From: Carbonatibacter sp965199245
GTDB lineage: Bacteria > Pseudomonadota > Alphaproteobacteria > Kiloniellales > Kiloniellaceae
Reading direction: 5' to 3'
Length of the DNA stretch: 64,000 nucleotides
Assembly: GCA_965199245.1 (NCBI GenBank)
Contig: CBDAQP010000002.1
Coordinates: 248,001 to 312,000 of the forward strand
Made by a program: the position numbers and the translations under genes. This document shows positions 19,099 through 26,977 of the stretch, piece after piece. Position 1 is the stretch's first letter. Every line of letters begins with the position of its first letter. The notes beneath the pieces were generated by a model. It ran no database searches and had not been told where the DNA came from. It saw only the letters and a program-made list of their open reading frames with translations.

Positions 19099-19758
19099 TC
19101 AGAGACGTAAAAATTGTAAATAAGCAGGCACACGCCCATTTTCGAGGCCCTTTTGCTCGTAGCGTGTCGGGGGCCAATCCGCTGGCCGCTGTCGCCACTG
19201 TGCAGGCCCGTCCACTTGCCAGTCAAAGGCCGGATGCCTCATCATGCGTTCAAGAATCCAGCGAAGATAGCCCACATCATCGGTGGCCAGACGCAACTGT
19301 CCCCCCGATTTCAACAGGCGCGCAAAATGATTCAGCGTCTCTCGTTGTAACAGGCGTCTTTTATTATGGCGTGACTTGTGCCAGGGGTCGGGGAACAGTA
19401 CGAAAATTCGCGTGAAGGCCCCATCTGGCATCACGGGTAAAAAGGGACGCACATCGGCTTGGTGAATGCGGACATTCCGCGCCCCGTTTGCGGCAAGCTG
19501 TTTGAGCAAGGAGGCCACACCATTCACAAAGGGTTCAACACCTATAATATTCACATCCGGGTTCTGTTCGGCCTGAAAGGCCAGGTGTTCCCCCCCGCCA
19601 AACCCGATTTCCAGCCAGAGCGTATGATCGTTGTCAAAGGCTCGCGTAACATCCTGTCCATCTGTCAGTCTGAGTTCGGGCAAAAGGCTATCCATCAAAC
19701 GCAGGGCTTCTTTGCGAAGCGGGCGGCCCTGACGACGCCCATAAAATCGTTCCGTCAT
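19099..19758 (-). CDS. trmB: tRNA (guanine-N7-)-methyltransferase
   Basis: 219 residues. SAM-binding motif WLEIGFGGGEHL, then IGVEPFVNGV and the family signature FVLFPDPWHKSRHNKRRL, with RLATD downstream. It methylates G46 of tRNAs. It follows metK on the same strand after a terminator-like hairpin. Confidence 0.97.
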   Translation of the reverse strand: MTERFYGRRQGRPLRKEALRLMDSLLPELRLTDGQDVTRAFDNDHTLWLEIGFGGGEHLAFQAEQNPDVNIIGVEPFVNGVASLLKQLAANGARNVRIHQADVRPFLPVMPDGAFTRIFVLFPDPWHKSRHNKRRLLQRETLNHFARLLKSGGQLRLATDDVGYLRWILERMMRHPAFDWQVDGPAQWRQRPADWPPTRYEQKGLENGRVPAYLQFLRL

Positions 19759-19790
19759 TTTTTTGACCTCTATCGAATAGCGCGCGCAAT

Positions 19791-19815
19791 AAAAAAGGGG
19801 CCGTCGCCCCTTTTT
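19791..19815 (-). terminator. Terminator after metK
   Basis: Symmetric hairpin AAAAAGGGG-CGACGG-CCCCTTTTT in the metK-trmB gap. Read on the minus strand, a T run follows the GC stem. Confidence 0.8.
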
Positions 19816-19832
19816 CAGGAATTTTGAGCAGA

Positions 19833-21005
19833 TTACAGATTAAATGCGGATCTAAGCTGTTCAACAAGGTCGAGACGTTCCCACGAAAAGGCTCCGTTGT
19901 CGCGCGGTTGGCGACCAAAGTGACCATAGGCCGCCGAATCCGTATAAATAGGACGGCTCAGGCCAAGGTGTTCGCGAATGCCGCGTGGTGACATATCCAT
20001 TAACTCCCGCAGGCGGGCGGGAATGGCCTGTTCATCGACCGCGTGCGTTCCGTGGGTATTGACGTAGAGCGAGAGTGGCTTTGACACGCCAATCGCATAG
20101 GACAGCTGAATCGTACAGCGTTCTGCCAGGTCGGCTCCGACAATATTTTTTGCCAGATAACGCGCCGCGTAGGCCGCCGAACGGTCAACCTTGGTCGGGT
20201 CTTTACCCGAAAAGGCACCGCCCCCATGGGGCGCGGCTCCGCCATAGGTATCAACAATAATCTTGCGTCCGGTCACACCTGCATCTCCATCAGGGCCGCC
20301 AATGACAAAACGCCCCGTTGGATTGACATAAAAGTCATCTTCGGGGCACATCCAGCCTTCGGGAAGGCTTTTTTCAACATGATGGCGGACGAGATCGCGC
20401 ACAGCGGCGTTGCTCATAGAGTCGGTATGTTGTGTGGAGACAACAATCGATGCCGCGCCTTGCGGACGCCCATCGTGATAATCCAGTGTAATCTGGCTTT
20501 TTGAATCCGGCCCCAGACCGACGGCCTCGCCCGCATGACGTGCTGTGGCGAGGGAGCGTAGAATTTTATGGGCATAGTAAAGCGGGGCGGGCATAAAGGC
20601 CTCTGTTTCCCGACAGGCGTAACCGAACATAATCCCTTGGTCGCCCGCGCCTTCGTCCTTGTTCGCCGCGCGGTCAACACCCTGTGCAATATCGACAGAT
20701 TGCTCGTGAACATAGTTTTGAACCGCCATCTTTTGCCAATGAAAGCCGTCTTGCTCATATCCAATGTCACGGACGGCCTGACGCACAGCGTCCTCGATTA
20801 TTTCGGGGGTTACAGATTTCGGGCCACGCACTTCACCCGCCAAGACAACGCGATTGGTGCTGGCCATTGTCTCCACAGCAACACGGGATTCAGGGTCTCG
20901 GGACAGGTATAGATCAACAATGGTATCAGAAATACGGTCACAGACCTTGTCCGGATGTCCTTCTGAAACAGCCTCACTGGTAAACTGATAGCGGCCGGAT
21001 TTCAT
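19833..21005 (-). CDS. metK: S-adenosylmethionine synthetase
   Basis: 390 residues from ATG 21005 (MKSGRYQFTSEAVSEGHPDK), preceded by a GAAAG site. The upstream open frame is not family-like. Signatures are GAGDQGIMFGYA and GGGAFSGKDPTKVDRSAAY. Makes SAM from ATP and methionine. The ~350-bp leader is rich in hairpins and may be regulatory. One feature that looks slightly unusual is the ending MSPRGIREHLGLSRPIY, although this is common in Alphaproteobacteria. Confidence 0.98.
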   Translation of the reverse strand: MKSGRYQFTSEAVSEGHPDKVCDRISDTIVDLYLSRDPESRVAVETMASTNRVVLAGEVRGPKSVTPEIIEDAVRQAVRDIGYEQDGFHWQKMAVQNYVHEQSVDIAQGVDRAANKDEGAGDQGIMFGYACRETEAFMPAPLYYAHKILRSLATARHAGEAVGLGPDSKSQITLDYHDGRPQGAASIVVSTQHTDSMSNAAVRDLVRHHVEKSLPEGWMCPEDDFYVNPTGRFVIGGPDGDAGVTGRKIIVDTYGGAAPHGGGAFSGKDPTKVDRSAAYAARYLAKNIVGADLAERCTIQLSYAIGVSKPLSLYVNTHGTHAVDEQAIPARLRELMDMSPRGIREHLGLSRPIYTDSAAYGHFGRQPRDNGAFSWERLDLVEQLRSAFNL

Positions 21006-21353
21006 ATCATTCACTTTCTTTTTAAAGTAAGGGGGCGCAAAAAAAATGCGCCCGACCTCGTGTCCGCCTGTGCTGTTTTCTTGCACGGACGGGCGTTGAT
21101 TCTTTGCACAGACGCCCTGGGCAAAATCAAGGGACGGCTGTAACACGGAGGTACGCTCCTTGCGCGGCGGCGACCGCGCAATACGCGCTTACCCTGTTCC
21201 TGATCTATACCCCGGCCCGTGCACTCTGGCTCGTGTGCCGGATAAAAACATGCAGATTTCTTTATATGTGACAGGAACACTGTCGCAAGTCGCATAAAAT
21301 GAGTCAGAATGCAAATGTTTTTTGCAGAGTTTCCCGGATGGTATCAGATGACA
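21006..21353 (-). promoter_or_regulatory. Structured leader region of metK
   Basis: 348 bp with no gene. Read on the minus strand it contains several stable hairpins: GCGCGG/CCGCGC, GGAG/CTCC, GGGCGT/ACGCCC, and GGGCGC with a T8 loop pairing with GCGCCC close to the metK start. A longer pairing of GCACGGGC with GCCCGTCCGTGC could enclose about 150 nt. I could not match it to the SAM-II or SAM/SAH riboswitch consensus, nor confidently to 6S RNA. Confidence 0.3.
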
Positions 21354-22748
21354 TCAGATGACACGGGCATAGGCCGACATTCCCGTTTTCTGGTGTTCGA
21401 TAATGTGGCAGTGCAATAACCAATCCCCCGGATTATCGGCAACAAGCCCGACCTGAATTGTTTCATCCGGCAAAACCATTGCCGTATCGGTCCACAATGG
21501 GGAGAGCCTGCGCTTGTTGGATTGTAAAAGCTGAAAGGCCAGACCGTGCAGATGCACAGGGTGGCTGTGCGGTGTTCTGTTGCGAATATTCAGCAGATAG
21601 CTTTTCCCCAGCTTGAATTCCATTAAAGGATCGGCAGGATTGGGTGACACGCCCCGCCACGATCGTTTATTGATCGCCCAAAAAGAAAAGCCCAGCGTTC
21701 CGCAAAAGCCACTTTTGGGAACCTGATCTGCGGTGGCGGTAAAATCAAGCTCAATCGTTTCTGCCGACCCGGGATCAGGCGTTTTGACCGGATTGGCAGG
21801 CAAGGGGCGAATGTCTCTGACGTCGCGTCCAAGATTAGGGCCAGAGGACGTGAATTTGGCCACAACCCACGGTTTTGAACCGGAGGAATTGATCAACCTG
21901 ACCTGTTGTCCCTCTGCCGATGGTATGGCAATCATCAGATCAACCCGCTGTCCAGGGCCAAAGTTGTCAAAGGCCAAATCAGACAACGTCGTTAGGGGGT
22001 GGCTGTCAATCGCAATAATTTTGACAGGTGCTCCCTGTGCCGAGAGACGGAAAATACGGGTAATATCCGAAATGACGACACGGACGCGCACGAGACCGCC
22101 CGCTGGAACAGAATAGTTCGGTGATCTGCGCCAGTTTGTGGTTTTGATTGTGCCAAAAGTCCCCGCACGGGCACTTTTTCGCAGGTTGTAGAGGTCGATA
22201 AACTGTCCCCTGTCATCCAGGCGCCAATCGCGTAGATTGAGCGGGATGTCTGCATCAAAGCCGGGGTCATGCTTTTCCTTGACTATCAAAACACCGTTAA
22301 GGCCCTTGCTCATCTGGGTCAGGGTATTGCAGTGCGGATGATACCAGAAGGTTCCGGCATCCGGCGGGGTAAAGCGATAATCAAAAGTTTCCCCCCCGTA
22401 AACATAGGGCTGGGTCAAAAAGGGAACCCCATCCATTGCATTGGGCAGGCGCACACCATGCCAATGCACCGTTGTCGGTTCGGGGAGGCGATTATCCAGC
22501 CGTGTAAAAAACGGTTCGCCCTGGCGTGCAACAAGCACAGGGGGGGGGCTGGAGTCGCCATAACTCATCACGCCTTGCGTGACTGCGGTGTCGAGAATAT
22601 TGAAATGTGACAGTTGCGGACTCAGGGTAAAATCGGGTGGAGTTGGCAAACGACCCGACGTGCAGGCACTTAGGACTCCGCCTGCGGAAAAGGCCCCCGC
22701 TGTGGCAAGAGAAAATTTAAGGAGTTGGCGGCGAGACAGGACTGACAT
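21354..22748 (-). CDS. Multicopper oxidase with Tat signal (CueO/CopA-like)
   Basis: 464 residues. The N-terminus SRRQLLKFSLATAG is a twin-arginine signal, followed by a cysteine (Ala-Cys at 28-29) that could be lipidated. Copper ligands are complete: HWHG (95-98), WYHPH (135-139), HPVHLHG (396-402) and HCHIIEH (446-452) with Met457 as the axial type-1 ligand. Probably a periplasmic cuprous- or ferro-oxidase. A Fur-like box just upstream points to a link with iron. No copper-efflux genes are adjacent. Confidence 0.9.
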   Translation of the reverse strand: MSVLSRRQLLKFSLATAGAFSAGGVLSACTSGRLPTPPDFTLSPQLSHFNILDTAVTQGVMSYGDSSPPPVLVARQGEPFFTRLDNRLPEPTTVHWHGVRLPNAMDGVPFLTQPYVYGGETFDYRFTPPDAGTFWYHPHCNTLTQMSKGLNGVLIVKEKHDPGFDADIPLNLRDWRLDDRGQFIDLYNLRKSARAGTFGTIKTTNWRRSPNYSVPAGGLVRVRVVISDITRIFRLSAQGAPVKIIAIDSHPLTTLSDLAFDNFGPGQRVDLMIAIPSAEGQQVRLINSSGSKPWVVAKFTSSGPNLGRDVRDIRPLPANPVKTPDPGSAETIELDFTATADQVPKSGFCGTLGFSFWAINKRSWRGVSPNPADPLMEFKLGKSYLLNIRNRTPHSHPVHLHGLAFQLLQSNKRRLSPLWTDTAMVLPDETIQVGLVADNPGDWLLHCHIIEHQKTGMSAYARVI

Positions 22749-22767
22749 AAAATTCTCCTGTTGGAAT

Positions 22768-22786
22768 AAAAATCATTCTCATTATG
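22768..22786 (-). promoter_or_regulatory. Fur-like box upstream of the multicopper oxidase
   Basis: On the minus strand ATAATGAGAATGATTTTT matches about 14 of 19 positions of the classical Fur box. It lies 20-38 bases before the oxidase start codon. Confidence 0.5.
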
Positions 22787-22993
22787 TTCCGGGCAACGTT
22801 TCCTGTCATCACCTATTTTGCCTGTCACTCGAATATTTCCTGTCATTCAAGCCGGACATTTGTCCTATTCGTGACAGTTCATGGATTATGATTGTTGCAG
22901 ACTGTCCTTTCAGGTAGCCTGTAAAAAACGGCCATTTGATGACATCTATTTGCGAAACGCGTGAATGTTCAAAAAAAGACGAAGGGTGAAAAA

Positions 22994-24424
22994 ATGACAG
23001 ACTCTGTCGATTCCGCTGTTCTGGAGGAACTGAAAATACAGTGGAAATCCGTGACAGGGTCTTTGCGTGTGGAAATTGGCGAGTCGGCGTGGCGGAGCTG
23101 GCTCGAACCGCTCGTCGTTGTGGGTGAAAGTGATGAGGGTTTGTGTCTGGCCGTCAAGACGCGTTTTATGCGTGACTGGGTTGAAAATCATTACCTTGAA
23201 CGCATGAAGTCACTGTGGACAGCCCTGGTCGGTTTTCCGGTTGAAATTAAAATTATCGTTCGACCCGACACTGTTTCACAGTCGCAAACAGTGCGGCAAC
23301 AAAGCGCAGCGGCGACAGAACCGGAGCAGCCGCACCCAAACGCGAATAACGGTGGAACACCCGGGGTGAGGGGAGGAGAGCTGTCAGCATTTCAGGCCAC
23401 GCTTGATCCGCGTTTTACCTTTGATCGCTTTGTCGTGGGGGCACCGAATGAATTTGCCTATGCGGCGGCGCGCCGTGTGGCAGAGGCCGACTCTGTTCCC
23501 TTTAATCCGCTCTTTCTCTATGGGGGGGTCGGACTGGGAAAAACCCATTTGATGCACGCGATTGCCTGGCACATTCAGCTGACCTGTCCCGGGAAAAAAG
23601 TTCTCTATCTTTCGGCGGAAAAATTTATGTATCAGTTTGTCCGTGCACTCAGCACCAAGGACACGGTATCATTCAAGGAACAGTTTCGCTCCGTTGATGT
23701 TTTGATGATTGATGATGTTCAATTTATCGGGATCGGGCGCAAAGAGGCCACGCAGGAAGAGTTTTTTCACACCTTTAACGCGCTCGTTGACCAAAATCGT
23801 CAGGTTGTCATTTCCGCAGATAAAAGCCCCGGTGATCTCGAAGGTGTGGAAGCGCGGATGAAATCGCGTATGGGGTGGGGGGTCGTTGCCGATATTCACC
23901 CGACAACCTATGAGCTACGTTTGGGCATTTTGGATTCCAAGGCAGAGCAGATGGATGTCGAGATTCCACAACAGGTTATTGCCTTTCTCGCGCATAAGAT
24001 TACCGCCAATATTCGCGAACTCGAAGGCGCGTTAAACAGAATCGTTGCCCATGCGACGCTTGTTGGATGCCCGGTCAACCTTGAAACAACGCAAACGGTT
24101 TTGCAGGATTTGCTGAGAACAAGTGATCGCCGTGTCACGATTGAGGAAATTCAAAAACAGGTTGCCAACCACTACAATATCAAGGTTTCGGATATGCACT
24201 CCCCGCGCCGGGCGCGCATGGTGGCGCGTCCGCGTCAGATTGCAATGTTTTTGTCTAAACAGCTCACCTCGCGTTCTCTGCCTGATATTGGGCGCAAGTT
24301 TGGTGGTCGGGATCACACAACCGTCATGCACGCTGTGCGAAAGGTCGAGGAACTCATCACCCAGGATCCTGAATTTTCCGAAGACCTCGAACTTTTACGC
24401 AAAATGCTGGAAAACAAACCTTAA
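22994..24424 (+). CDS. dnaA: Chromosomal replication initiator protein DnaA
   Basis: 476 residues from ATG 22994, which has AAGGG seven bases upstream; GTG 22961 is an alternative. Domain I is at the N-terminus, followed by a short linker. The AAA+ domain has Walker A GGVGLGKTH (~177-185), Walker B VLMIDDVQFI and sensor regions. Domain IV has the DNA-binding signature GGRDHTTVMHAVRKVEEL. No cluster of DnaA boxes was seen next to the gene, so oriC is likely elsewhere. A GC hairpin without a T run follows the stop. Confidence 0.97.
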   Translation: MTDSVDSAVLEELKIQWKSVTGSLRVEIGESAWRSWLEPLVVVGESDEGLCLAVKTRFMRDWVENHYLERMKSLWTALVGFPVEIKIIVRPDTVSQSQTVRQQSAAATEPEQPHPNANNGGTPGVRGGELSAFQATLDPRFTFDRFVVGAPNEFAYAAARRVAEADSVPFNPLFLYGGVGLGKTHLMHAIAWHIQLTCPGKKVLYLSAEKFMYQFVRALSTKDTVSFKEQFRSVDVLMIDDVQFIGIGRKEATQEEFFHTFNALVDQNRQVVISADKSPGDLEGVEARMKSRMGWGVVADIHPTTYELRLGILDSKAEQMDVEIPQQVIAFLAHKITANIRELEGALNRIVAHATLVGCPVNLETTQTVLQDLLRTSDRRVTIEEIQKQVANHYNIKVSDMHSPRRARMVARPRQIAMFLSKQLTSRSLPDIGRKFGGRDHTTVMHAVRKVEELITQDPEFSEDLELLRKMLENKP

Positions 24425-24493
24425 CCCCGCGTTGCGTTTTGCGGGGGAAACAGAAGCAGGCCTTGCATTTTTGGTCTGTCCGCTGTGCAGGGG

Positions 24494-25363
24494 TCAATCC
24501 TTTTGAAGCAGATGAACGAGGCTCGAAGTATCCCAACGTCCGCCGCCGCGTGCTTGAACCTGTGCATAGAATTGGTCGATCAGGGCCGTCATGGGCAGAC
24601 GCGCACCATTGCGTCCGGATTCGTCCAGGCATATGCCGAGGTCTTTACGCATCCAGTCCACGGCAAAGCCAAACTCGAATTCACCCCGGCACATTGTGGT
24701 GCCACGGTTATCCATTTGCCAGGATCCGGCGGCTCCTTTGGAGATGACGTCGAGAACCCTGTCGGTATTCAATCCGGCGCGTTGGGCGAAATTCATGGCT
24801 TCGCTCAGCCCCTGAACCAGTCCGGCGATAGCAATCTGGTTGACCATTTTGGTCAGCTGTCCCGCCCCGATTGGCCCCATGAGTGTCACCGCACGGGCAA
24901 AGGACTCAATGGCGGTGTGAATTTTGTTAAAGGCCTCTGTTTCCCCACCGCACATGACGGTTAGTGTGCCTTGTTCCGCGCCGGACTGGCCACCGGAAAC
25001 AGGGGCATCGACAAAGGACAGATCCTTTTGACGGGCAAGGCTATCGAGTTCGCGGGCCACATCTGCGGAGGCCGTGGTGTGATCGACAAGCACGCTTCCC
25101 GCTGCCATTCCGGCAAAGGCCCCGTCTTGACCCAAAACGACAGCGCGCAGGTCGTCATCATTGCCGACACAGACAAAAACAAGATCACAGTCCTGTGCCG
25201 CTGCGCGAGGCGTGGCGGCGTGGTGACCCCCATGTTCCTTGACCCATTTTTCCGCCCGCGCACCCGTGCGATTGTAAACGCGCACATCGTATCCCCTGGC
25301 CTTGAGGTGTCCGGCCATGGGATAGCCCATCACACCCAGACCTAAAAAAGCGACTTTCTTCAT
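24494..25363 (-). CDS. NAD(P)-dependent 3-hydroxyisobutyrate dehydrogenase-family oxidoreductase
   Basis: 289 residues from ATG 25363. N-terminal Rossmann signature VAFLGLGVMGYPMAGHL, substrate-binding SFVDAPVSGGQSGAEQGTL, and the catalytic lysine in GQLTKMVNQIAIAG. These mark the beta-hydroxyacid dehydrogenase family (3-hydroxyisobutyrate, tartronate semialdehyde or succinic-semialdehyde reductases). The exact substrate cannot be set from sequence alone. It is divergent from the Smr gene. Confidence 0.88.
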   Translation of the reverse strand: MKKVAFLGLGVMGYPMAGHLKARGYDVRVYNRTGARAEKWVKEHGGHHAATPRAAAQDCDLVFVCVGNDDDLRAVVLGQDGAFAGMAAGSVLVDHTTASADVARELDSLARQKDLSFVDAPVSGGQSGAEQGTLTVMCGGETEAFNKIHTAIESFARAVTLMGPIGAGQLTKMVNQIAIAGLVQGLSEAMNFAQRAGLNTDRVLDVISKGAAGSWQMDNRGTTMCRGEFEFGFAVDWMRKDLGICLDESGRNGARLPMTALIDQFYAQVQARGGGRWDTSSLVHLLQKD

Positions 25364-25487
25364 TGTGTTGTCTCCTTTACAATTCAAAAACCAGATTAAG
25401 AACCCTTGACGAAAAATGCAAATTTTCCCGTTGTTCCGAACAAAAAAACTCGAAATCAGGCAAACTGTGACCCGGTGAAACAAAGCA

Positions 25488-26150
25488 ATGGTGAAACAAA
25501 GCAATAAAGATCATCCCGGTGCGGAGCTGTCGGCGGATGATTTGGCCCTCTGGCAAGAGGTCAGTCAAGGCATGACCCCGCTTGAAAACAGGGATCGCTT
25601 TGCCTTTGGTCGCCCCTTGCCCGCCCCTGTTTCCGGGCCAGGCCGCTTGCAAAAACAGCCTCCTGTACAGCCCCGAACGCACCTTCGGGCACCAGGCTTG
25701 AAATCCGTGCAAAGGTTACAGTCTGAGTCCTGTAAGACGAATTTGAAAACAATGCATCACCGCAAGGCAGAGCGTTTTCGTAAAGGTCTCTTACCCCTGG
25801 AATCTGTTTTAGACCTGCACGGGCTGACCCAGCCACAAGCCCACGCCGCACTGGATCTCTATATCGCAGACTGTTTTGCAAGGGGCTTGCGCGCTGTGCT
25901 CGTAATTACGGGAAAGGGAAATGCAGGCGAAGGTGTACTCAAGGCCCGTGTGCCGGATTGGCTTCATATGTCCCCAAACAGTGATCGGGTGCTGGCCTTG
26001 ACCCCTGCGCGGCCCCGCCATGGGGGAACAGGGGCACTTTATGTTTTGCTCCGGCGTGATCGTGAACAGAATCGGGACAACAGTGCCCATCAGAAACCGT
26101 GTGCACGGCGTCAACTGCACAGTCGCAAGCGGCGCGGAGGACAGCCATGA
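25488..26150 (+). CDS. Smr (MutS2-C-terminal-like) domain protein
   Basis: 220 residues. The first ~100 residues are basic and poorly conserved. The Smr domain begins at LDLHGLTQPQAHAALDLYI and contains RAVLVITGKGNAGEGVL and HGGTGALYVLLRR. Smr domains act as nicking nucleases on DNA or RNA. The stop overlaps the next gene's ATG (ATGA), so it is co-translated with an XRE regulator. A basic C-terminal extension (KPCARRQLHSRKRRG) is unusual and may bind nucleic acid. Confidence 0.88.
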   Translation: MVKQSNKDHPGAELSADDLALWQEVSQGMTPLENRDRFAFGRPLPAPVSGPGRLQKQPPVQPRTHLRAPGLKSVQRLQSESCKTNLKTMHHRKAERFRKGLLPLESVLDLHGLTQPQAHAALDLYIADCFARGLRAVLVITGKGNAGEGVLKARVPDWLHMSPNSDRVLALTPARPRHGGTGALYVLLRRDREQNRDNSAHQKPCARRQLHSRKRRGGQP

Positions 26151-26539
26151 CGCCCTTCGGTGCGCGTTTGCGCGAGATTCGCGCAGAGCGTAAACTGACA
26201 CTCAAAAATATGGCGGCAGGGCTGGGCGTGACTCCGGCTTATCTGTCAGCCTTGGAACATGGCAAAAAATCCATGCCGAGCAAGCGGTTCGTCCACCGCG
26301 TTTGCCAGTATCTCAATATCATCTGGGACGAGGCCGAAGACCTCGCGGCCCTGGCCCGGCAGTCTAATCCGCGCGTGGTTGTTCACACAGCGGGTCTATC
26401 CCCTGCCGCGATGGCTTTGGCAAATCTCTTCGCAGACCGCATTGCCACTCTATCCCCGGATCAGATTGAGACCGTGATGAGCCAGATCACACGACCGGAT
26501 GAAGAAAAAACCGACCACTTGAAGGAAAAGGAAAAATAA
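26147..26539 (+). CDS. XRE-family helix-turn-helix regulator
   Basis: 130 residues. HTH at residues ~5-60: GARLREIRAERKLTLKNMAA, then GVTPAYLSALEHGKKSMPS. It overlaps the Smr gene by 4 bases and ends 1 base before the RidA gene. The C-terminal half is helical with a short acidic/basic tail. A short transcription regulator typical of Rhodospirillales and relatives, target unknown. Confidence 0.85.
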   Translation: MTPFGARLREIRAERKLTLKNMAAGLGVTPAYLSALEHGKKSMPSKRFVHRVCQYLNIIWDEAEDLAALARQSNPRVVVHTAGLSPAAMALANLFADRIATLSPDQIETVMSQITRPDEEKTDHLKEKEK

Positions 26540-26540
26540 A

Positions 26541-26888
26541 ATGGCTATAGAACGTCTTGAGTCCACTGAACGGATGAGCAGGATCGTCAAACACAACGGA
26601 ACGCTTTACCTCTGTGGTCAAACAGCGGGTGAAGCGGGGTGGGACATTGCCGGGCAAACGCGACGGTGTTTGGACAAGGTCGAGAATCTCCTGGTCAAGG
26701 CAGGAAGTCACCGCGACAATCTGTTGTCCGTGACCATCTACATTCGTGACATGAAAGATTTCGCGGCTATGAATGCCATTTGGGATGCGTGGATTGCCGA
26801 CTATGAAAAACCCGCCCGCGCCTGTGTCGAGGCGCGTATGGCGCGGCCTGAAATTTTGGTCGAGTTATCTGTGATCGCGGCCTTATAG
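26541..26888 (+). CDS. RidA/YjgF-family protein
   Basis: 115 residues. The trimeric RidA fold is indicated by LYLCGQTAGEAGWDIAGQTR, LLSVTIYIRDMKDFAAMNAIW and by the C-terminal ARPEILVELSVIA. The Arg that binds the enamine/imine carboxylate in classical RidA is represented by Arg102 or Arg105 within EARMARPEILVE. Likely removes reactive imines, or an uncharacterised subfamily member. Third gene of the Smr-XRE-RidA unit. Confidence 0.87.
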   Translation: MAIERLESTERMSRIVKHNGTLYLCGQTAGEAGWDIAGQTRRCLDKVENLLVKAGSHRDNLLSVTIYIRDMKDFAAMNAIWDAWIADYEKPARACVEARMARPEILVELSVIAAL

Positions 26889-26931
26889 CCGGACACTTGC
26901 GCGGATATTGTAGCCCTGACCCTGACCGTGT

Positions 26932-26973
26932 GCGCCCGCCCCGCTTGGCCGGAACCTGGCCAGAGGCGGGCGC
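26932..26973. terminator. Hairpin between ridA-like gene and acnA (convergent)
   Basis: A long stem GCGCCCGCC / GGCGGGCGC encloses a second hairpin TTGGCC / GGCCAG. There is no T run on either strand, so it may act as a structural barrier between convergent transcripts and not as a classic terminator. Confidence 0.4.
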
Positions 26974-26977
26974 GGTC

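Noticed and set aside
21006..21353. SAM-II or SAM/SAH riboswitch
   Set aside because: Consensus cores were not found by eye.
22749..22993. oriC next to dnaA
   Set aside because: No cluster of TTATCCACA-like DnaA boxes or AT-rich unwinding region was found; only CCTGTCA-like short repeats.
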